64,000 nucleotides of DNA, taken from NCBI GenBank assembly GCA_038503035.1, contig JAVSML010024345.1, forward strand, positions 10,392 to 74,391. The letters are read 5' to 3'. Origin of the DNA: Crocodylus rhombifer. Taxonomy: Eukaryota; Chordata; Crocodylia; Crocodylidae. Position 1 is the stretch's first letter. Every line of letters begins with the position of its first letter. The position numbers and the translations under genes are program-made. The notes under the pieces were generated by a model. That model saw only the letters and a list, made by a program, of their open reading frames with translations, was not told the origin of the DNA and did not search any database. Of this stretch, positions 1 to 14,009 are shown piece by piece.

Positions 1-705
1 CCCCCCCCAGCCTGGAATCCATGCAGCAACTGCCCCATAGTACGGATGCAGTGTAGCTTGGCAGGATACCATGCACTGTCTGGAAGCTGGGTCCACTGAG
101 CTCTGTTGACTGCTGGTACCAGGCTCTGGCTGACTCCTGGAGCCACCCCAGCTCCCAGACAGCATGTGGCGCCCTGCTGAGCCACACTGCACCCACTCCA
201 TGGGGCAGCTGCCATGTAGGTGACAAGCAGGGTGGGGTTGATCCCTGTTTCTCCTCCACTGCCCCATGCTGCGCAGGGGGGACCCTGCTACAAGCCCTCC
301 AAGGCCTTGATCACCACTGCCAGAGCTGGTGATTGCAGAGCTTTTTTGTTTTGTTTTTTGGGGTTTTTTGTTTTGTTTTTGTTTTTTGTGTGCCAGGAGT
401 AGGCTGGGGCTGGCTGGGCCAGGGATGGGGCTGGGCAGGGCAGCCATGTGGGCTTCTCCCGCGGCTCCATCCTGCCCAGGAAGAGGCAGGCACAGCTGGA
501 GGAACCATGGGAGAACCTGCAGCCTCCTGGCTGTGCCTGCCTCTCCCTGGCTGATCCGAATCTCCAAAACAGCATCAGACCTCCAAAACAGATTTGGCCA
601 AATCAAAACAGAGCAGTGATCCGAACCACCAAAATGAATCACTTTGTTCCAAAATGGCCAAATCCGAAATTGAAACAAGGCATAGCTTTTTTGCACAGCT
701 CTACT
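1..705. repeat. GC-rich stretch and end of a dispersed hAT-like repeat
   Basis: Bases 1-540 are GC-rich and contain a T/G homopolymer-like run at about 337-388. From about 550 the sequence is rich in GATTTGG/CCAAATC-type motifs and ends near 705 with TTTTTTGCACAGCTCT. This resembles the 3' terminus of the delimited element at 17264-17611 (GCTTCGCACAGCCCTA). I infer the right-hand part of a related non-autonomous hAT whose left end is missing or outside the window. No coding exon was found here. Confidence 0.35.
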
Positions 706-2989
706 AACAAGCATTAGTCTGGCCCACTGGACAAAGTTCACTATTATTTGTGTTATGTACCTGTTGTTCATGAAAGATGTAAATACTGCTTACCTAAGTA
801 TGATAAGGAGCTTCATGATAGTGTGATTAAGGACTTCGCTAAAGGCAGAAGTTCCATTAGTTAAATGAACTTTATAGTGACACATTTCTAAATCGGTGTG
901 AACTTTTGTGTGTAGGTCAAGCCGTAAGTTGAATTGTAAACTAGAGTTGCAGTTAGAAAATACAAAGGATTGAGATGCTTATTTGATAGTTTCTTTAAAT
1001 AATGCTAATTTCAACTAACTTTTAAAAACTGAATTTAAATAACACGGAGGTATATGTCTATATTCTAGGACTAGCCTCTCCACTACTGCCCACCCAAAAT
1101 CCCAGTAAAATAGTAGGTAAAAAAGAATCTTCAAGAGCTAGTTACCTTTCTTAAAGCAACTGAAATCATGAGTCTTCCAAATTCCCAAGTATGTCTATTA
1201 ATTTTAATATCATTGCTTGTAAAAATGTTCATCCTCAGAAAATCAAAAGCATTTATATGTTTAGAATTTGGGGGTGAGAGAGACTTTTTAGCTCTGCTCC
1301 ATGTTTTCACCCATTTTTTCATCACCTGAACCAGAACCCCTCTTACACCTGTTTCTTACCTCATCTGTTTATGCCTTCTCACAGAATTTGTTTTCTAATT
1401 TAAGACAAAAAACTATAAAAACTGCTGTGGTAAGCACCCTAGAAATGCCAACATCTCTCTTCTTCCTATCAACATTCAAGTCAGGAACCGTGTGCTCCTC
1501 TTAACCACCATGTTCACATATCCATGTGTTACTTCATATACAATCCAACACCCATACCCAATTTCCACTATCCAGTCAAGGTGATACTCTGCCTCCTTTG
1601 TCCTGTGTGTAATGTAGTATCTTTTTAATATATCTATGCTATTTACCCTCCTACTAATTGTTTCCCCTTTCTGCTCTACATATCTGATTTGAGACCCTAG
1701 ACTGCTTCTTTTGCTCAAATGCTCTGGGCTCAACCATTTTTAAAAAGGAAAGCAAGTTAAAATACTTACTTGCCCCTATTCTTTGGCTAGAGGGTAGAGC
1801 TAAGGTTTTACAGTACCTTATGAGGGGTGACCCTGATGAGTAGGACACCTGAGCACTATTGTAACACGTAATTTTTTTTAAGTCAGTCTTTGGAAACAGA
1901 CCTGTGTAGCTCTTTAATTTCAAATGGGTGTTTTTTTATAACACTGTGTTCTAATGGACGTACATTAATAAAGTTTTGTTTATAGCAGTAACTCTGTCTC
2001 TGCATTTCTGTATGGAAAAAACACACTAGAGAATTTTAATTTCTCATTGTAAATGTTGAAAGTAAAACACTGTTTGACATTTATAGTATATTTGTAGCAT
2101 TAATCAAAAAGTGCCTCTTAGCAAATTGCAAAAGTTCATTTGAAAGCTTAAAATAACAAGCTGCTTAACATTGCATATAAATTGCTTCAAAACTTTATAT
2201 ACAATGTTTTTATTGACTTTATAGTTTAATCCTGGCTTTGGTATTTATTGTAAGATACACTAGTTGTCCCAGAGCTTGCTTTGGCCAGGAAACATGCTCC
2301 AGGAGGCTCTTTACTTTTTCATGGGCATAAATTGGAGCCATTGTTGAAAATGAAATGACCATAGTGCTCTCCCTCTCTCATTCTGAGGGTTTTATTTGGC
2401 TGTAGTCATCTCTGGTGTACAACACCTAAATAACTATGTTTAATATTTAGTAAAATGATAAGGTAAATGTGAGTTACAGACTTCCTGTCACAATACTCTG
2501 AAACTAATAGCAGAAAAGATGTTTAACTGAGTTTTGAAAAACATTCCATTTCTGCATGTATACAAAGAGTACATTTTAAATCTCCTCTGATGTATCTGGT
2601 GAAACTTCTGCAGATTTGCTTTCACTGCAGTTATTTGAAGTACACAATCATTAAACCAAGGCAGGAATGTTTTAACCTTATAAACACTATTTGTGGTGGC
2701 TGCTACGTATGATTAGTTAAATCAGCATCTTTTGAAAGAGTAACAACCACTTAAATATGTGAAGTTCCTATATTTAAACCATTACACAAATTATGTTTTG
2801 CTAGTACTTGAAGTAAATGGGTGAAAAATTCCGGTGGACTAATTAGCTCTATTCAAGGAACAATAACACGTTGTTAGGCCAAGTAGCATTCAGCCTCCAG
2901 TTGTTTAAGTGATATGCTTTTAACATAGTTAGTGACAATTTAAAAAAAGAACTATCCATATTATATGTTTTAGAGTTTGTAGTAAAACT
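706..2989. other. Intron 3, apparently unique AT-rich sequence
   Basis: No exon, recognisable repeat boundary or RNA gene was seen. The reading frames here are short and have no recognisable family motif. Confidence 0.6.
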
Positions 2990-4686
2990 CAGGGTGGATT
3001 TGATGGAAATAAAATTAATATAAATCACTAGGCAGGAAACCTCAATTTAATCATTGTTTTCTACAAAAAGTGCATTCTTTTTTATCTCGTTTATTTGTTT
3101 AACTTTTTGAAGCTTTGCACTTCACAAATCCAGTTTGAGAACTGAAACTAAATATCACAGAGATGCCTAATGGAATCTTCTAAACCAGGGGCAGGCAATT
3201 ATTTCGGGCAGAGGGCTGCTTAACGAAGTTTGAGCTGTCAGGGGCTGCATGGGTAGCTCTGGCTCATGACAGTTGCTGTGCCCCCTGGTCACCATCTTGA
3301 GACTGGAAGTCCTCCCCCCCAACCCCTCACCATTGCCATTGGAAGTTCCCCCCGCCATAAAAACTCCTTTTGGGAGGGAAGGATTGCCATCTTAGAACAA
3401 GAAAAAAAAATCATTTTAATCATGCACTAAAAGTCAAAGACCTACTATAATGTATTTTAATTTTATTACAAAAAATATTTTCGTCGTGATTTGTGTTTGT
3501 ATACTATATATAGAGGGGATTGCATAATAGGTCAACAACAAATTCGTAGTCTTTTATGTTGTGTTGAGGTGTATGGGGAATTGGGGTATGTGTGTTGGGA
3601 CAGTGTGTGAGAGGGTGTGTGCATGTGTTGGGTGTGTGTATGGGGCACGGGGGAATTTGTGAGGGGGTGTGGCTGTGTCTGGGGGGCATAGGGTATGTTG
3701 GTGGGTTGTGTGTGGGGGGGTGGAAATACAAGCATTGTCCCCTGGGTGCTGGAGACCCACAATACATCACTGCCCAGCCGGCTCCAGTACCTGGGGCTGC
3801 ATTTGCTGCGATGTGCAGCTCTGGACAGAGCCAGGCACCAGCACTGAGCACCAGTGCCCCACCTGCTGCTGCTGCTGCTGCCGCCACCCCCATTGCCTGC
3901 CAGGGCTGCTCACCGTCAGTGGTGTGGTGGGGGTTTGCATACCCCTCCACCTTCCCTCGCACCCACATTGTGCCTAGCCAAGCTCTGCAGTTCCTCCACC
4001 TTCTGGGCATAGGCTCCACACTGCTGCCAACCCCATGCTCCATGCTCCCTCCCACCTGCAGCCCTGCTCCTGCTCCCTGCTTCCCTACCTGTTGCCCGGA
4101 GGGAGCAGAATGCCAGGGAAGCCTGCAGCAGCCCCACCCGGTGCTAGCGGGGCCAGGTCCTCCTGCCCATGAGGGTGGAAGCGACGCATAACAGGGTATG
4201 TTGAGGGCAGATGTAGGTATCTCGCTCCCACCCTTGCAAGTGGAAGGGCTGGGTAAGGTACAATTTGTTGGGTGGTCCTGTGGGCCAGATGAAGGTACCT
4301 GGTGGGCCGTATTTTGCCTGCCCTGTTCTAGACTGAGCACTGCGTCCCATTGGGTAGAGTGGTTTTCGTTAATTGTTGGTAATCTATAGAGGAGCCTCTG
4401 GGAGCCCCATAAGGTTGGGCCCCTAATGTAGTCCATGGCCTGTTGTGACCTATTTATAAAACTTCTAAAAATGTTACATGAATATATTGTCTCAAATACT
4501 ATATAATTAGAGGTTATACTCCTGCTTCCATGATGGTATATTTGAGCTTTTAACATATCTTAAATTAAAACTATATATGGTTTTTTTTAATCGTTTTAAC
4601 AAAAAGTTTTTAAAAAGATTAAATAAAATCTGATTTAAATAAAAAGATCCAAATTTTTTTTAAATAATTGATTGTTATCCACCCTG
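2990..4686. mobile_element. Non-autonomous hAT element hosting a nested hAT
   Basis: The left end begins CAGGGTGGATTTGAT and the right end reads ATTGTTATCCACCCTG, giving an inverted terminal repeat. The flanks carry 8-bp duplications gtaaaact (2982-2989) and gcaaaact (4687-4694), with 7 of 8 positions matching, which is the hAT signature. The element's own sequence is AT-rich (2990-3185 and 4326-4686) and contains no transposase. A second hAT at 3186-4325 interrupts it. Confidence 0.8.
3186..4325. mobile_element. Nested non-autonomous hAT element, GC-rich
   Basis: The ends are CAGGGGCAGGCAATTAT on the left and GTATTTTGCCTGCCCTG on the right, in inverted orientation. The 8-bp flanks are ttctaaac (3178-3185) and ttctagac (4326-4333), with 7 of 8 matching. 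The interior is GC-rich with a GT-rich minisatellite-like run at about 3560-3725 and a short CTG run near 3863-3881. Long frames on both strands here (for example 3504-4556 minus) reflect GC-rich composition and show no protein motif. It belongs to the same end type as 11633-12655. Confidence 0.8.
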
Positions 4687-6314
4687 GCAAAACTACTATT
4701 TCATGACTTTTCTTTTGCAAATCATCCGTATTACAATATTAGTTATGTCAAATGTTCAGTTTACACAACCAGATTTCTCTATATACACTGATGTTGTGAG
4801 TTCATGTTGAAAGCCATCATGCCCTTTTATCTTGCTTCCTGTAATGATTAACAAGTTTCTGGATTTTAGAATCTAAATTTACTGATATTTATGTAAGAAG
4901 ATGTGAGAGAGTGGAATTACATTGCTCTCTCTAGTAATCACCTCTGCAGGGATGAGAATATTACTTTAGGAATTAAACTATTAGATATGACTAACAGAGA
5001 TGATGGGTACAAGTAAGAAATGTGTGTAGCGCTTAAGGTGCCATTTTAGTTTCTCTTTGGATCATATTCTAATCCGGTATAATGAAGTCTTCAATCAACC
5101 TATCTCTGTTTAGACAATTGTGAACCAAATAAGCCTCCAGCCAGTATGCAGTTTCATCCTGAATCTTAGTGTTCTGATTTTTTTTTTTTAGTTGTTGGTA
5201 GCTCAGCAGATGCTATTTTTTGTATAATAATGTTCTGAGATAGTTATTAATATAAATGGCTGAAGATGCACATCAATGCTGTAAGACCCTAGAAAGCCTA
5301 TCATGAAGTGATAGGATCTATAAACTTTCTATTATTAGGTTGGTATGGGGACATCGGTCTTTCTAACCCTGAACTACCAACAACCTTTGTCCTTTATGTT
5401 ACCTTTAGTTAAAAACAAAAGAGAGAGAGAGCGTGAGTGCATGAATGTTGGCTAATGGCCATGTATTTCCTTAAGCCAAAAAAAAAAATCATCTGGGAAA
5501 GATAAATGAGATTGTAGCCCTGGAATGTTACATTACATGAATGATATGTGACACTTGACAAATTATTTTATCAAGCAAGTGTGGCAGAAATGACTAAAGC
5601 ACGATTAAAGCAAATGACGGAGAGAATGCCATGAGTGCAAAGACTGAATTTTTACTGGATTCTGTCAGGGGAATATTGCTGTTTTTAAAATCAGTTGGGC
5701 TTTTAATTGCCTTTTACAAGATCAAGTGTTCCCAGGCTGCTGTAAGTAAGCAGTTGTAGGTAGTAATGATGGAGCCATGACTCTGTAACTGATTGCCACA
5801 CATTAAGATCAATGACAAAGTTGGTACCCAATCTGTAGGCGTTTTATGTAAATTCTTTAAAGGATTATTATTATGGAGATGTATTGGATTGTGTCTGTGC
5901 ATATAACATTTCCAATCTGCCTGAAGTTCGAGGGCACTTTTGGGTAACAACAGTAAATTATTTATTCTGCATGCCCTCTCCCAGTCCTCTACCCCTACAC
6001 TTTTGCATTGTCACTTTTGGAGAGGGGGAGTTGTTATGTCTTTAAACTTTTACATGAAGAGTTCAGTAGGCACTCACATATATTTCCCACTAACAAGTTT
6101 GTTATTCAAGGTTGCATTCCAACAGTTTAGGTTTATTTATTGACTGAAATTCATTTAACCATTGGTTACATGGAAACATGATTGACTTAGAAATGCCACA
6201 GTTCTATTTTTCCCCCCAATTATTTCTCTCAAGGTGGCGATTTGGTTTTTCAGCTCTGCACATAATTCATAGCAATTCATAGCATTAATAAAACTAGTAA
6301 GTGTGTGTTGTCTA
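4687..6314. other. Intron 3, apparently unique sequence
   Basis: AT-rich sequence with a short GA run near 5420. No exon or delimitable repeat was seen. Confidence 0.5.
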
Positions 6315-6990
6315 CAAGGTTCCCTCTAAGGCGTGCACATGCGTGGCTGCGCACAAGTAAAAGTCTGCCTGAGCACCAACTTTTTAAGGCCACACACCTG
6401 CCGGGAGAGGAGCTGGACTGCGGCGTGGGACACTTACTGAAGGTAAGCTCCTACCCAAGGTGAGGCAGAGGCTGGGGCCTTGGTGCAGGCTCTGCCGGCT
6501 CCAGGGAACTGCTCCGCTCCCCCACATTGCCTCGGGGAGTGAGGAGGCACGTGACATCAGGGCTGGGAAGTGGAGCACTTCCCTGGCTCCAGTGGAGCCC
6601 GCGCCAGCCCACTGCCCCAGCCTCTATCCCTGCCTTGCCTCACCTCAGGGAGGAGTCACTGCCTGCCCCGAGTGAGGCTACGCTGGTTCTGGGGAACTGC
6701 TCTGCGGGCACCGTCAGCTCTGGGGAACAGCTCCACTCCCCAGCCCTGACACCATGTGCCTCCTGAGGTGATATGGAGATGGCAGAGCCCACCCCCAGGC
6801 CCCTAGCCCCGAGTCCCCTGTGGAGCCCATCCCAGGCCCTAGCCATAGCCCCCCGGCTGCAGGCCCCGCTGCCTGCCCTGGGTGAGGAATGAGGAGCTTA
6901 CCTTCAGTAAGCGTCCCACACCGCACTGAAAGGGGGAGGCGGGACTGAAGCGGCACGCTCACGGACTGCTACTCCTTAGAGGGAACATTG
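6315..6990. mobile_element. Non-autonomous hAT element, GC-rich interior
   Basis: The left end reads CAAGGTTCCCTCTAAGG and the right end CCTTAGAGGGAACATTG. Inverted, they match at 16 of 17 positions. The flanks gttgtcta (6307-6314) and gttgcctg (6991-6998) match at 6 of 8. The GC-rich interior has no coding signature. Confidence 0.75.
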
Positions 6991-7419
6991 GTTGCCTGTA
7001 GTGTATTTGAAACACTAGATAACGTTTCCATTTTTCTTAATAAGTTTGTCAAAGTTAAGGCTAATCCTACTAGAATCATGGTGGATTGTCACTGCATGTG
7101 GTGAGGTGTATGTGACTGTCAAGATGCCCATAACTATATCTTGAAAGGACATACCATAAAATAACAAATTTGAAGGACTGAGCTGTGCCGAAGCAAATGT
7201 TTAAGTAATAATACACTTAAGGATAAGTCTACAGAAATGCAACTTCAGTATACTATGAAGATACCTTAGTTAGCTGTAAACTAGTTAGCTTGAATACCAA
7301 TAATAGTATATCTGACAGCACAGAACACAGTCCATGCTAACCTAACCTTGAAACCTGCTTTAAAAATAGATTTTACAGCCTGTACTGTGTTCTGGGCTGG
7401 TGTAGCTAGATGGTATTGG

Positions 7420-8515
7420 TTTCACAGATTTCATAGACATTAGGGCTGGAAGGGACCTTGTAAGATCATTGCGTCCAGCCCCCTGCCCGAGGGCCAGAAA
7501 GTCAGGTAGGGTTAAAGAATTCAAGCAAGATAAGTGTCCAAATGTTTGTTGAAAGTGTCCAGAGTAGGTGCTTGCACCACCTCTGGGGCTGAGTCTGTTC
7601 CAGGCCTTGGGGGTTTGGATAGTAAAGATGTTTTTCCTTATATCCCGCTTAAATGGTCTTGCAGGAGTTTGTGACTGTTGGACCTTGTCACCTCCTGGGG
7701 TGCTCTGGTAAACAGGTGTTCCCCCAGATCCTGGTGCACACCCCTTATGTAATTATAGGCCAAGTCATCCTTGAGCCTCCATTTCTCCAGGAGTCCTGTA
7801 GCTCGCAGCCTTTCTTTGTAGGACCTGTTCTCTTTCCCTCAGATCATGCGCATGCCTCTCTGGACTCTTTCAAGCTTCTCCACGTCCTTCATAAATTGTG
7901 GAGCCCAGAATTGGATGTAGTACTCCAGCTGCAGCCCCACCAAGGCCAAGTACAGTGGTAGGATGACATCCCAGGTCTTAGTCGACCTGTGTCGGTAGAT
8001 GCAAGCCAGAGTTTTGTTCGCTTTACTAGCTGTGGTATCATATTGGTGGCTCATATTCATCTTGTGGTCACTCATGACCCCCAAGTCTCTTTCAGTCATC
8101 TTGCTTGCGAGTGTAGCATTGCTGAGCCTGGAAGTGTGATGCGGGTTTCTTTGCCAGAGGTGGAGTACCTTGCATTTCTCCATATTGAATACCATCAGGT
8201 ATTTCCTCTGCCCACCTTGCAAGCTTATTGAGGTCGGCCTGGATCACCAGCCTGTCCTCAAGTGTGGACATTGTTCCCCAGAGTTTGGTGTCATCAGCAA
8301 ATTTAGCCAGTCCACTTCTGATGCTAGTGTCCAGATCATTTATGAAGGACAAAGAGTACAGGTCTGAGAATGGAGCCTTGGGGGATGCCACTAGTCACTG
8401 AATGCCATGTTGATTTGGTTTTGTCAACTACAACTCTCTGGATCCAACCTTGGAGCCAGTTCCCCAGCCATCAGACTATGAAGTAGTTGAGGCTGCAGTT
8501 GCTCAATTGGTCCCT
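7420..8515 (-). mobile_element. CR1 LINE fragment, 5'-truncated, antisense to KAT6B
   Basis: The + strand begins at the CR1 3' tail (TTTCATAGACATTAGGGCTGG and the following aagggacct). Minus-strand frames at 8391-8092 and 8222-7839 encode CR1 reverse transcriptase sequence, including the polymerase motif FADDTKLWG and the downstream DLGVMSDHKMN block. The frames are broken between these segments, so the copy is dead. The 5' truncation point is near 8515, where it meets another repeat. Confidence 0.85.
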
Positions 8516-8517
8516 GA

Positions 8518-8664
8518 TCTTAAACTGAATAATGTAGTGCAAGGCTCCTAACATATCTGTAAAGTTTCCAGTTTCTCTGTAATTTGACAAAAATGTGTTG
8601 TGCTACATGTGATGATGTACCCTAGCATCTGCACCCCTTTTTCCAAATCCTAGATCCACCACTG
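8518..8664. repeat. Partial second copy of the 16558-17251 hAT-like family
   Basis: This stretch aligns by eye with 17102-17251: cttaaactga, then a gtagtg block, then the ttttccaaatcctagatcc block. It ends with a CACTG terminus equivalent to the CCCTG end of the full copy. Only the right-hand part is present, abutting the CR1 copy. Confidence 0.5.
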
Positions 8665-9404
8665 CACGAACACATAATACAAGAATCCTCTAGGAAAGGA
8701 ATGCAATTAATTGCTTTAACACATCAAAAATGTAAACATAAATTATTTTATTTAAATCTCAGATATTGTCTTGTTTCATATGTGATTAGAAACAGCAAAT
8801 ATAATGAATCCTCAGGTGATTTTTCTAATCTGAATGAATGTGCATTGTGGAAGGGGCTGTATGTTAGAAAAAAAATATTTAAAAAAATTTTAGCATAATT
8901 TTTTAACACTGTTGGCCTGCTGATTCTTATAGAAAATGTTGATTAGTAGAAAATAGGAACTGATGGGCTGAATTTGGTCAGTGGTTCATCTAGATGGGAA
9001 TCTTTTCTGACATTGGTTGTATCCAGTGATTCAGAAGATGGTGGAAAGCTTCTGTTTTGGAGTGTCATGGTATAACATCCTTAGAAAAAACATCCTTATA
9101 TTTATGTTGTTTTAAAGCCTGAACCTTGAGGGTTTGTTCCTCTTCCAAAGTTTTTGGTACTAATTGTTGATGAAGTTCTGGTTATTTTTGCTTTTCTACA
9201 TGAATGCCCAAGCTTGTACTTTTTTTAAATCTTGTCTACAAATATCTTTTAGCAAAGGGCTCCACAGTTTGAGTGCAGGGATAAAAGTTCATTTTATCCA
9301 TTTTAAATTTGCTATCTTTAAGTTTCATTGTGTACCAGTGGTCTTGTTTATTAGACGATAGTATTAAGTTGGTGTTGACAAAGGTTACATCACAAGTTTG
9401 CACC
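8665..9404. other. Intron 3, apparently unique AT-rich sequence
   Basis: Nothing recognisable was seen apart from short A/T runs. Confidence 0.5.
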
Positions 9405-9550
9405 TTTGTTGCTGACATGATGCAGTTCTGAGCAAACCACTTAACTTTTCTGCCACAGTTTTCCATCTTTAAAAAAGAATAACATACCAGGACATTGTGA
9501 TTGGTGCTTAATTAATGTTTATGATGCATTTAAAGATGCTGCCATGATGA
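9405..9550. repeat. Possible MIR-like ancient SINE remnant
   Basis: The order of blocks ttctgagcaaaccactt, aacttttctgccacag, ttttccatctttaaaa, gaataacatacc, followed by ttaatgtttatgatgca, resembles the conserved core and tail of MIR-type amniote SINEs. The match is judged by eye and is degenerate. Confidence 0.3.
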
Positions 9551-9769
9551 ATGACACTAATACTAAATAGTAGTCATGAGGAAGACTTCTACAATACTAT
9601 GTCAGTTTGAAAAAAAAAACTTCATATACTGAAGCAATTGTCTCATAAATCAAAATACAAAAAAAAGAAAATAAGGGGAAATAATGTTTTTAATTTTTTA
9701 GGACAAGAATTGGAATATCGCTTCTGTATAAGAGAACTAACCACAGCTTGTTTTTATTTTTTGCTCTAG

Positions 9770-11256
<1,487 letters not shown>

Positions 11257-11370
11257 AAAGGTTGCTAGCAAGGCTGGGTTGTCCAAGAGTGTAAAAAACC
11301 CTTCACTGATATAGCAGTGTTGGCAAAACTCTCTGTGCAGACACAACTTACACCATAAAGATTCTTTTTT
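11257..11370. repeat. Dispersed repeat fragment related to 34915-35105
   Basis: It shares with 34915-35105 a block reading roughly ctgatatagcagtgttgg, then caaaactc, then gtgcagacacaacttacac. This pattern of agctgtgccagtaaaa and gtagac words is typical of a repeat common in turtle and crocodilian DNA. Boundaries were not found. Confidence 0.35.
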
Positions 11371-11632
11371 GGCTGGAGAATTCCACTTTTTTGGAGAAGT
11401 GGTTAACCAAAAGCAGAATTTTTTTCCAGTTACAAGCTGTGTTTCCCTTAAGGGAATTTTAATGAAAATGCCTTTTGCGGTATAGGCTTACCCTGACCCC
11501 TAATTTTTCTGTATCATATTTGATTATGTTTTTGATAATAGGACTTTCCTCCCTTTTAGTTGTGAGGGTATTATGTTCAAAGATGATGAATGGCTCCAGT
11601 ACTGTAGTGATGGGATGCACAAGTGCCTAGAT

Positions 11633-12655
11633 CAGGGGTGGGCAAAATACAGCCTGTGGGCCGGATTCAGCTCATGGAGGGGCTTTGTCTGGCCTGCGGC
11701 AGACCCCTTGGTCCCATCTAGCCCCTGGGGCATCCTACTGCCTCCTGGGCACACAATAGGATTGGGATGTCTCCACAGCAGGACTGCCGTTCTAGGTGGT
11801 TTCTTCCAGTGGCCCCAGTTCCATGGTACTAGCAGGGACTCGTATGCACAGTCCCAAATCTGGACCACCCTGTGCCCACTCCAGACGTGGCCCAGCTCTG
11901 GACTTGCCGGAACCTGCACATGCAGCCCCAACCTGGCCTTCCCTGCACCTGCTCCAGACTTGCCCACCTATGTTGAGCAGCGGCAGCAGCTGTGACGGCT
12001 GAGCAAAAGCTGCTGTTCCACGTTGGAAAAAGTGGGCTCTCCCCTTCACCACTTCTGGGCCCTTCTTGCTGCAGCCATCTGGACCCTGTGTTTGGGCTGC
12101 TCTGCAGCTCCTCTGCACTGCCACTGGTGTGCCACTGGGCAGGCCGGAGGCAGCAATGATGGTGGTGAAGAGGAGCAGCAGGGCAGCCTAGGCCCAGGCT
12201 CCGGGCAGCTGCAGCTAGAAGGGTCTGGCAGTGGCAGTGCTTTTCTGTTGGGCTCAGCAGTAGCTTCTGGAGTAGGTGCAGAGTGGCCCAGGTGGTGGTC
12301 GCACAGATGGGTTCTGGCTAGTCTGGAGCAGGTCCTTTCCGCTTGGCTGGATCCGGATCAGGCATGGGGTGGTCCGGGGTTAGAGCTGTGCATGCAGGTC
12401 CCCACTGGTACCACGGGGTTGGGACCAATGACTGTGGCAGCCAGAAGGAGCCAGTACCACCACTTGGGCTGCCTAGAAAAGCAGGGCAGGCTGCAGTCAG
12501 GGCTGGGGCTGTGTGCTGTTGGTGTGGGTGGGGAGGAGCTGCAGGGCATGTGGGCTCCAGGCTGTTGTGGGTGGGATGGGGGTTGCTGACCAGCCCTTGG
12601 CAGCTCTCCAGAACTGCATATGTGGCCCATGGGCCCAAATACTTGTCTGCCCCTG
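11633..12655. mobile_element. Non-autonomous hAT element, GC-rich interior
   Basis: The left end is CAGGGGTGGGCAAAATAC and the right end GTCTGCCCCTG, in inverted orientation. The flanks gcctagat (11625-11632) and gtatagat (12656-12663) match at 6 of 8. The end type is the same as the nested element at 3186-4325. The interior contains long frames such as 12023-12589 (+) that have Gly/Trp/Ser-rich composition and no domain. I treat them as chance frames in GC-rich DNA. Confidence 0.75.
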
Positions 12656-12927
12656 GTATAGATAGATGGAACAGAGCAAAGTAGAAAATAGGGACCTCTA
12701 AAATGACAAGATGAAATTTTCAGTTAATGAGAGGAATTTTTTTTTATTAACCACCTCTGAGTTTGTTACCTGGGACAGACTTCTATAAGCATGTTTCCTG
12801 ATGAATATTAGCAGATTACTACAGAGTTGCTTTTCTTTGTGGTTTATTTTCTACTTTTCTAAAGTGTTTTTTTTTAAAAACACTTTGAGACACTCCAATT
12901 GCCTATACTTTCTACCAAACCTAAATA

Positions 12928-13287
12928 CAGGCATACCTCGTTTTATTGCACTTCGCTTTATTGCGCTTCGCAGATATTGCGCTTTTACAAATTGAAGGTT
13001 TGTGGCAACCCTGTGTCAAGCAAGTCTATTGGTGCCATTTTTCCATCGGTGCCATTCGGCTCAGATGATGGTTAGCCTTTTTTAGCAATAAAGTATTTTT
13101 TAATTAAGGTATGTACATTGTTTTTTAGACATAATGCTATTGCACACTTAATAGACTACAGGATAGTGTAAACATAACTTTTATATGCACTGGGAAACCA
13201 AAAAATTCGTGTGACTTGCTTTATTGCGATATTTGCTTTATTGCGGTGGTCTGGAACTGAACCCGCAATATCTCCGAGGTATGCCTG
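12928..13287. mobile_element. Tigger1-like (pogo) miniature element
   Basis: The 360-bp element runs from CAGGCATACCTCG to CGAGGTATGCCTG with perfect 13-bp inverted ends and TA target duplications (12926-12927 and 13288-13289). The outer segments contain repeated TTTATTGCG words and a stretch beginning ACATAATGCTATTGCACAC. From memory, both outer segments closely resemble the ends of mammalian Tigger1. The transposase-coding middle is deleted, so this is a MITE-like internal deletion derivative mobilised by a full-length Tigger. Confidence 0.9.
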
Positions 13288-13289
13288 TA

Positions 13290-14009
13290 TAATATTTTTC
13301 AGGAATTAAATGGGATTGGTTACTAGTTATTACTCCCTTGCTATTTTGCAAACATAGATTGTATTAATCAGATTGTATTAAATATCAGCTATTCTTCCAT
13401 TATATAACAACTCTGCGCAGTTCTGTGGAGCATTAGAATTGGAAGCCTTGACTTTCATGGATCAGCTTCCATTTGAATTAACACTGATACTTTCTCTCTG
13501 CCTCATTAAGACCAAATTATCTTTAATTAGTTCCTCAGATGTATTAGGTATACTGAATGAACTGTTGAGACTGCCAATCAGATTGCTGGATGGCTAAACT
13601 TTAGCTACTGATGACTTATTAAAATAAAAATCAATCTCAGAACAGCATATAAACAGGAAAACTTCTAGCTAAGTAGAGGCTCCTTGTAATTAAGCTTGTA
13701 ATTTGCACATTGCAGTGTGCATTTAAGGAGGTTTCACTGTGGAGCCAGTGTAACAGAAACTGTAGGGTTAGGAATAATCTAGTTTTCTGTTGAGCAAGTC
13801 TGTTAAAATGATTACATTTAAATTGCAATGCCCGCCATAAATCCACTTTTTTCAATGTTCTCTCTGGTCTTTGTTTCCATCACAAGTGGCTTTTAATGTG
13901 TCTAACTTTAGCAAGGTCTGTGAGAAGTTTTGTATTTATCTTCAAAAATAGTACTGTCCTTCTGACACTATGGAAATAATAAGTTTAGGATACTGGAATG
14001 AGCATCAAC
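13290..14009. other. Intron 4, apparently unique sequence
   Basis: No exon or repeat terminus was recognised. Confidence 0.5.

Noticed and set aside
3504..4556. A 350-residue minus-strand open frame
   Set aside because: It spans the ends of a nested hAT element and is made of His/Pro/Thr-rich low-complexity translation from GC- and GT-rich DNA. No domain, splice signal or homologous pattern was seen.
12023..12589. A 188-residue + strand open frame
   Set aside because: It lies wholly inside the GC-rich interior of the hAT at 11633-12655. Its Gly/Trp/Ser-rich composition shows no motif, and several overlapping frames on both strands have the same length bias.
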